From assembly GCA_035546335.1 (NCBI GenBank), contig DATKDP010000129.1:79731-143730 (forward strand): DNA of 64,000 nt, written 5' to 3'. This document shows, one piece after another, positions 59,681-64,000 of this stretch (its first letter is position 1; the number at the start of each line of letters is the position of its first letter). Made by a program: the position numbers and the translations under genes. This DNA comes from DATKDP01 sp035546335 (GTDB taxonomy: Bacteria; Acidobacteriota; Thermoanaerobaculia; Gp7-AA8). The notes under the pieces are model-generated. The model was not told the origin of the DNA and searched no databases. It saw only the letters and a program-made list of their open reading frames with translations.

Positions 59681-62269
59681 TCACATCGGCAGCCAGTACG
59701 AGATCTTGAGCAGGAAGACGTCGCGGGAGGGGGCGTCGGCGAGGGCGCCGAGGTCGCGGCGGAGGCTGAAGTCGCCGATCGGGGCGACCTCCGAGCGATT
59801 CTCGTTCCAGACGGCGTAGAGTGCCGAGCCGGGGCGGAGCTCCCAGCGCACGACCGCACTGCCGCGCACGCTGCGGAAATTGAAGTCGGAGTCGAACGGG
59901 GCTGCAACCGCGGTGTACGCGTCGTCCCGCGGCCGGACGAGCTGCTTGAAGTCGCGGTAGTCTCCGCTGGCGATGAAGGGCTGGAGGTAGAGCTGGAACG
60001 AGAGGCGGGGGCTCATCGTCCATTCGGTCCTGATTCCGAGCTCGAGCTGTTCCTGATCGAGGGCCGAGAAGATGTAGCGGCTGCCGAAGGTCGGTTGATA
60101 GGACGGGTCGATGATCGTCGTCACATATTGCGTCCCGCTCGTCGTGTTTCCGTAGCGGGGTGACAGCGACAACCGAATTGCCGGACTCGGGCGCCAGGTG
60201 AATGTGCCGCCGGCCCATCGCTGGTTGCCGCCGTCGTTCACTTCCACGAGCTCCGTCCATACATTGAACGACAACCGCTTGCGCGTGTCGCTCCCGAAGC
60301 CCCCGCCGTAATAGTAGCTGCCCGGTCCGATGATCGACGGACCGCCGCGCGTCCGCTGATCGTCGATGATGTCTTCGCGCGCTCCCGCCCACCCTTCACC
60401 CCACCAGTAGTTCTTGAACTGGACGTAGTAGGCGGACCCGACACCATTCGCCGTGAGGTCGCCATCGAAGTTCCAGTTCTGGAATTTCGATACCCAGCCG
60501 CTCATCTCACGAACGTGCTTTTTGACGTCGGTGTCGCGGTATTGAAGAACGGCATGGGTGGAGATCGCGTCGACCCGCGGAAGGAATCCGACGTCGTTGA
60601 CCTCGAATCCCGGCGAAAGCATCTGGACCTGGACGTTCGGCCGCCACTTTCCCTTCTGCCTCGCGAACATCGCACGGCTCATCCAGCCGCTGAGCGACGT
60701 TCGGGTCGGATCGAAGTCGACATGATCGGCGTCGGGGCGCTGGTAGTAACGTGCGGCGTTTCGCTGCGTTGCGCCGATGGCGTTCGCCGATCCTTCCACG
60801 TACGACGATCCGGCCAGCCACTCGAAGATCCACTCCTTGTCCCTCAGCAGCGTGTAGCCATCGAGACCGGCGAAATAGGAGTTTGCCCGGAGCGAGTCCT
60901 CGAGGTGCCCCGAGAGGTCGCGGTTCGTAGCCGTGAACATGAATCCGGCGCGCGAGTCCTTCCCATACTCTCTCGTAGCTCGGGTCACGAGGTAATTGGT
61001 CATCGGCTCGACCTCGTCCCTCCATTGACGAAGCTCTGTAGCGCCACTCGCCTGCCGCTCGAACACCCCGAACGTTCCTCGCTCCCGATCCGTCAGCGCG
61101 TTCAGCACGCCGATCGTCCATTTGTTCCCTACCTTCCCGGTGACCTTCGCTGCCCCGAGAATCGTCGTCTCTCCCGGCACGTCGGAATGCTGCGAGGGGA
61201 CGAGCCCCTGTGGTGACCGCCCGATGCGCCGCGAATAGAAGAAGGTCGGAAACCACATGTTGAATCCCCGGCGGCTGTTCGCGGGACCGCTGCCGAAATT
61301 GAAGATGTTCGCCCCTTCGGTGAAGAAGGGGCGCTTCTCCGGGAAGAACGTTTCGAACTGGCTGAGATTGAGAACGGCCGGATCGACTTCCACCTGGCCG
61401 AAGTCGGGGTTGATCGTGCCCGTCAGCGTCAGACTCGAGGTCAGCCCGTACTTCATGTCGACCCCGCCATCCATCCGGTGGGTCATCGAATCGATGAACG
61501 GATTGTCGATCCTGCTGTGCAGATCGCTCCTCGCCACACCGTACGGCAGGATCTCGAATCCGCGCCGCGGCCGGATCCCTTCGATGCCGGTGAGATCCGC
61601 AAAGCGGGAAACGAATCCCGATTCATTCTTCGGCGTGTAGACGAGACGCGTCGTCTCGAAGGTCCTCGGATTCCAGCGACTGATGTTGAACCCCCAGGTG
61701 TGCACCGGCCTGTCGGGGAATCGAAGCTGCGAGTATGGAATCTTCACCTCGGCGATCCACCCGTTGTCGACGATCTTCACCGCCGACTGCCAGACCGCAT
61801 CCCAACTGATGTCGGTGTAGATGTCGTTGTAGAGAATCATGTCCAACTGAACATTCGACGGATTCACGACGAAGGCCGCTCCGTTCAAACGGTCGTGCTG
61901 CGAATCGATGCTGATCCGGATGTAGTCGCCATTGTTCAGATCGCTGTCACGCCGCGCCAGCAGCGGCGTCACCTTGCCGCCGTCTTCCATCAGGGCACCG
62001 AAATAGATCGCCTCGTCGTCGTAGACGATCCGGAGCCTCGTCTGGTCCTTCGCCGGCTGTCCCTCCTCCGGGTCCATCTGCGTGAACCCGGTGATCTCCG
62101 GAGCGGACCGCCAGGCTTCATCGCCGAGATCTCCGTCGATCAGGGGAGGGACGGTGGCGCGCACCGCCTGGTAGGTGGGACGAGGAGCGCTCTGCTGCCC
62201 GAAGGCGAAGGGAGCTGCGGCCACAGCGGCGATCGTGAGAGCCCGGGATGCGAATCTGGTCATCGGCAT
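59681..62269 (-). CDS. DUF5916 protein: family 9 carbohydrate-binding-like domain plus beta-barrel
   Basis: An 862-residue exported protein (signal ALTIAAVAAAPFAFGQ). The N-terminal ~200 residues are a CBM9-like domain (PPLIDGDLGDEAWRSAPEIT, TRLRIVYDDEAIYFGALMED). The rest is the DUF5916 beta-barrel (NPDFGQVEVDPAVLNLSQFE, TFFPEKRPFFTEGANIF), ending in an aromatic strand FLLKISYWLPM as in outer-membrane proteins. Probably an outer-membrane protein that binds or imports a glycan or other large ligand; there is no proof of transport. Confidence 0.88.
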   Translation of the reverse strand: MPMTRFASRALTIAAVAAAPFAFGQQSAPRPTYQAVRATVPPLIDGDLGDEAWRSAPEITGFTQMDPEEGQPAKDQTRLRIVYDDEAIYFGALMEDGGKVTPLLARRDSDLNNGDYIRISIDSQHDRLNGAAFVVNPSNVQLDMILYNDIYTDISWDAVWQSAVKIVDNGWIAEVKIPYSQLRFPDRPVHTWGFNISRWNPRTFETTRLVYTPKNESGFVSRFADLTGIEGIRPRRGFEILPYGVARSDLHSRIDNPFIDSMTHRMDGGVDMKYGLTSSLTLTGTINPDFGQVEVDPAVLNLSQFETFFPEKRPFFTEGANIFNFGSGPANSRRGFNMWFPTFFYSRRIGRSPQGLVPSQHSDVPGETTILGAAKVTGKVGNKWTIGVLNALTDRERGTFGVFERQASGATELRQWRDEVEPMTNYLVTRATREYGKDSRAGFMFTATNRDLSGHLEDSLRANSYFAGLDGYTLLRDKEWIFEWLAGSSYVEGSANAIGATQRNAARYYQRPDADHVDFDPTRTSLSGWMSRAMFARQKGKWRPNVQVQMLSPGFEVNDVGFLPRVDAISTHAVLQYRDTDVKKHVREMSGWVSKFQNWNFDGDLTANGVGSAYYVQFKNYWWGEGWAGAREDIIDDQRTRGGPSIIGPGSYYYGGGFGSDTRKRLSFNVWTELVEVNDGGNQRWAGGTFTWRPSPAIRLSLSPRYGNTTSGTQYVTTIIDPSYQPTFGSRYIFSALDQEQLELGIRTEWTMSPRLSFQLYLQPFIASGDYRDFKQLVRPRDDAYTAVAAPFDSDFNFRSVRGSAVVRWELRPGSALYAVWNENRSEVAPIGDFSLRRDLGALADAPSRDVFLLKISYWLPM

Positions 62270-62561
62270 CGTTCCTCTCGCGCATGAGGCTGCGGAGCGA
62301 TCCTCATGGTTCAGTAAGTCTCTGCGTCATGGCTAAAGACGACAGGAAGCGATTCAGGTTTGTCTTGTTCACAAAAAGTTTCGAGGGGCGGGTGCAGGGA
62401 TGCGGCAGCGGAACCCAAAAAGGAGGAATCTGCTGCCTCGATTCCTGCACCGCCTCTGGTTTTGCGCAGCTTTGCTCAGCGACAGGTCGAACAATCGAAT
62501 CCTCTCCGCCGGGGCGATGGATGCCGGGGCGAGAATGTGCTACATGTGCTACAACTGAGGC

Positions 62562-62794
62562 ATGCGAACGGCTGTATTCGCGAAGCACGACAAGAGCTCA
62601 GTCGCCTCCTCGACGAGGTCCGCAAAGGGCGCGAAGTCGTGATCACCAAGCAGGGCCGCCCGGTCGCTCGGCTGGTTTCTCTCAAGCCCCAGAGGTTCCC
62701 GAACCTGAAGAAACTACGACAATCGCGCACCACCCATCCGCGTCTGTCGGAGGCGGTCATCGAGGATCGGGAGGACCGTGCGTGCGAGGAGTGA
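62562..62794 (+). pseudogene. Phd/YefM-type antitoxin with N-terminal frameshift
   Basis: ATG 62562 reads MRTAV and then leaves frame. The frame one base away gives IREARQELSRLLDEVRKGRE and VVITKQGRPVARLVSLKP, an otherwise complete Phd antitoxin with a normal tail. In intact members these parts join directly (M-x-T-V-N-I-R-E-A-R). A small deletion near 62576 explains it. Upstream TGTGCTACA is directly repeated (62537-62554), a likely old operator. Confidence 0.65.
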
Positions 62795-62828
62795 CCCATG
62801 CATCCTGGCCATCTCCCATGAGCGCGCA
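62782..62828 (+). pseudogene. Possible PIN toxin remnant after the phd gene
   Basis: GTG 62782 overlaps the phd stop and reads V-R-G-V, like the M-R-G-V/L start of PIN toxins paired with Phd antitoxins, but similarity ends at once. In another frame LAISHERA (62805-62828) resembles the L-P-I-S-x-x-H-A stretch of those toxins. Together they suggest a deleted, decayed toxin. The evidence is thin. Confidence 0.3.
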
Positions 62829-62867
62829 CCCTGGCGCGGGCCGGGAAACCGCGGCCTCGGGGTTGGC

Positions 62868-63353
62868 TCACGTTGCCACCGGGAGTCGGGCGTGAAGCTT
62901 GCCGAGCACCTGAGGGGGGACGAGCCGGCTGACGTCGCCACCGAGACGGAAGACTTCCTTCACCAGACGTGACGAGACGTAAGTGTACTCGACCGCCGGC
63001 ATCATGAAGAGGGTCTCGATTTCCTCCGACAGCTCGCGATTCATCAGAGCCATCTGAAACTCGTATTCGAAGTCGGAGACTGCACGGATGCCGCGGACGA
63101 CGACGTTTGCGTCGACCTCTTTCATGAAGTTGACGAGCAATCCGCTGAAGGCACGAACTTCGACAGCAGGCAGATCGCCGGTACAGGCTCGGAGCAGCTC
63201 CATCCGCTCCGACACGGCGAAGAGGGGAGCCTTCCCTTCATTCTCGAGCACGGCGACGATGATCCGATCGAAGACCCGCGTCCCGCGGCGAATGATGTCG
63301 AGATGCCCGTTGGTCAACGGATCGAACGATCCGGGGTAGACGGCGATGCGCAT
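62868..63353 (-). CDS. coaD: Pantetheine-phosphate adenylyltransferase
   Basis: A 161-residue enzyme making dephospho-CoA from ATP and 4'-phosphopantetheine. AVYPGSFDPLTNGHLDIIRR has the nucleotidyl-transferase T/H-x-G-H motif, VVVRGIRAVSDFEYEFQMAL the substrate site, and EYTYVSSRLVKEVFRLGGD the ISSTxxR-type motif (here V-S-S-R). ATG 63353 gives the normal length; the frame extension upstream is dropped. Confidence 0.95.
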   Translation of the reverse strand: MRIAVYPGSFDPLTNGHLDIIRRGTRVFDRIIVAVLENEGKAPLFAVSERMELLRACTGDLPAVEVRAFSGLLVNFMKEVDANVVVRGIRAVSDFEYEFQMALMNRELSEEIETLFMMPAVEYTYVSSRLVKEVFRLGGDVSRLVPPQVLGKLHARLPVAT

Positions 63354-63395
63354 CGGGCGGATGGTAGCAGCTCGTGGCGGTGGATTCACCCGAAA

Positions 63396-63770
63396 TCAGC
63401 TCAGCAGTTCCATCAGCTCGGTCAGCGAGCTCCTGGCGCGAACGTGGACGTGCTCGGAGCCGGAGGAGAGCTTCAGCACCCTGGTGTAGTGCTCGACGGC
63501 CCGGCCATAGTCCGCGAGGTGACGGTGATAGAGCTCGGCTTTGGCGAGCTTCGCCTCGAGGTCGAGAGGAGCCACCTCCAGAATCTTGTCGAGAAAAATC
63601 AGCGCCGCGTCGTACTTCTGCTCCTCGAGCGCCATCCGATAGCGGAAGCGATAGAGCGAGATCAGCTCCTTGTTGCTGGGATGAAGCCACGCACCAGGCA
63701 GGCAGGTGAGAATCGCCGATAGAATCCGACCGCTCGCGCCGTCAGATCGTTTCCGCCGGAACCGTTGCAT
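63396..63770 (-). CDS. Small TPR-like protein
   Basis: A 124-residue protein. About residues 45-120 form two or three TPR-type helical pairs (RYRMALEEQKYDAALIFLDK, ILEVAPLDLEAKLAKAELYH, GRAVEHYTRVLKLSS). The N-terminal part contains one short hydrophobic segment (ILSAILTCLPGAWL). Probably a protein-interaction adaptor; partner unknown. The start is ATG 63770 (or GTG 63779). It lies 42 bp upstream of coaD on the same strand. Confidence 0.75.
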   Translation of the reverse strand: MQRFRRKRSDGASGRILSAILTCLPGAWLHPSNKELISLYRFRYRMALEEQKYDAALIFLDKILEVAPLDLEAKLAKAELYHRHLADYGRAVEHYTRVLKLSSGSEHVHVRARSSLTELMELLS

Positions 63771-63889
63771 CTCTGTCACACCCTCCACGCCACATGACCT
63801 CTGCAGATGCAACCATGATACGTCGGCTGATGCGCGGCGTCAAACGCCCCACACGGGGCACTAGTGTAGTGTCTCTCGCAGTCAGCACA

Positions 63890-64000
63890 TTAAGTGAGAG
63901 CTGCTCTCGCCCTAGTCACTTTCGCGAGGATGTCGGAAGCCTTCGCGGTCCAGATGAAGGGTTTTGGATTGTCGTTGTGGTTGTCGAGGTACTGGTAGAG
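63890..64000 (-). mobile_element. IS630-family transposase C-terminus at window edge
   Basis: The minus-strand frame entering from the right reads LYQYLDNHNDNPKPFIWTAK then ASDILAKVTRARAAL before TAA. H-N-x-x-P-K-P-F-x-W-T followed by A-x-x-I-L-A-K-V-x-R-A-R is the conserved C-terminus of IS630-type transposases. The element end should lie just left, around 63862-63889, where TAGTGTAGTGTCT may be the terminal repeat next to a TA target. A GCCCC-ACAC-GGGGC hairpin is at 63846-63859. Most of the element is outside the window. Confidence 0.82.

Overview
The window is GC-rich, densely packed chromosomal bacterial DNA. Several things point to an acidobacterium-like soil or sediment organism (Acidobacteriota or a near relative): many secreted lipoproteins and beta-propeller proteins, DUF5916 and DUF5777 outer-membrane-type proteins, orphan ABC parts, a SpoIVB-like secreted protease in a diderm setting, and very many short intergenic palindromic repeats. 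This is an inference from gene content; there is no rRNA here. The only RNA gene found is a tRNA-Phe(GAA) at 44038-44113. No phage or CRISPR array was seen. One IS630-type transposase end lies at the right edge.

Layout. 0-2.9 kb: the end of a radical SAM/SPASM protein, a small membrane protein and a YVTN-propeller/di-heme cytochrome. 2.9-4.5 kb: a toxin-antitoxin-like island with a RHH antitoxin beside a PIN remnant, a nucleotidyltransferase with an overlapping small partner, and an intact mazEF-type pair. 4.5-8.6 kb: a Tat-exported aldo/keto reductase, a DUF6064 membrane protein, a PilZ protein, a DinB-like protein and a lipoprotein. 8.7-13.8 kb: an operon of three successive HlyD-type adaptors and one MacB-type permease, with no ATPase. 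14-18.5 kb: a secreted metallo-beta-lactamase-fold protein, then a YtrA-type GntR/ABC/permease operon with a palindrome over its promoter. 18.5-26.6 kb: an M19 dipeptidase, a deleted acetyltransferase, the methylmalonyl-CoA mutase B12 domain with methylcrotonyl-CoA carboxylase beta and a HAD phosphatase, and the pncB-pncA NAD salvage pair. 26.8-38 kb: a DUF5777/cytochrome-like pair, a PaaA/BoxB-like di-iron oxygenase, a GAF-HD-GYP protein, an MFS exporter, ispH, a response regulator and an ABC ATPase with a damaged Walker B. 37.5-42.5 kb: an ECF sigma/anti-sigma/CpxP-like operon, then a 1062-residue fusion of a chemoreceptor signalling domain to a dipeptide-binding-protein domain. 42.5-50.4 kb: a polyprenyl synthase, the tRNA, a frameshifted XRE regulator, and rnc followed by an EnvC-CtpA-YibQ envelope cluster. 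50.4-64 kb: vapB with a 25-codon vapC remnant, a SpoIVB-like protease, a DppABC peptide importer, a DUF5916 protein, a decayed phd/PIN locus, coaD, a TPR protein and the IS630 end.

Two themes run across the window. First, at least five families of short hairpin repeats fill the gaps. One is a 104-bp composite whose hairpins share the apex ATTCCGAT but have different, fully complementary stems. Second, toxin-type genes are repeatedly truncated or internally deleted beside antitoxin genes that are more nearly intact. The most unusual single gene is the chemoreceptor/solute-binding-protein fusion, whose ligand-binding domain is predicted to be cytoplasmic.
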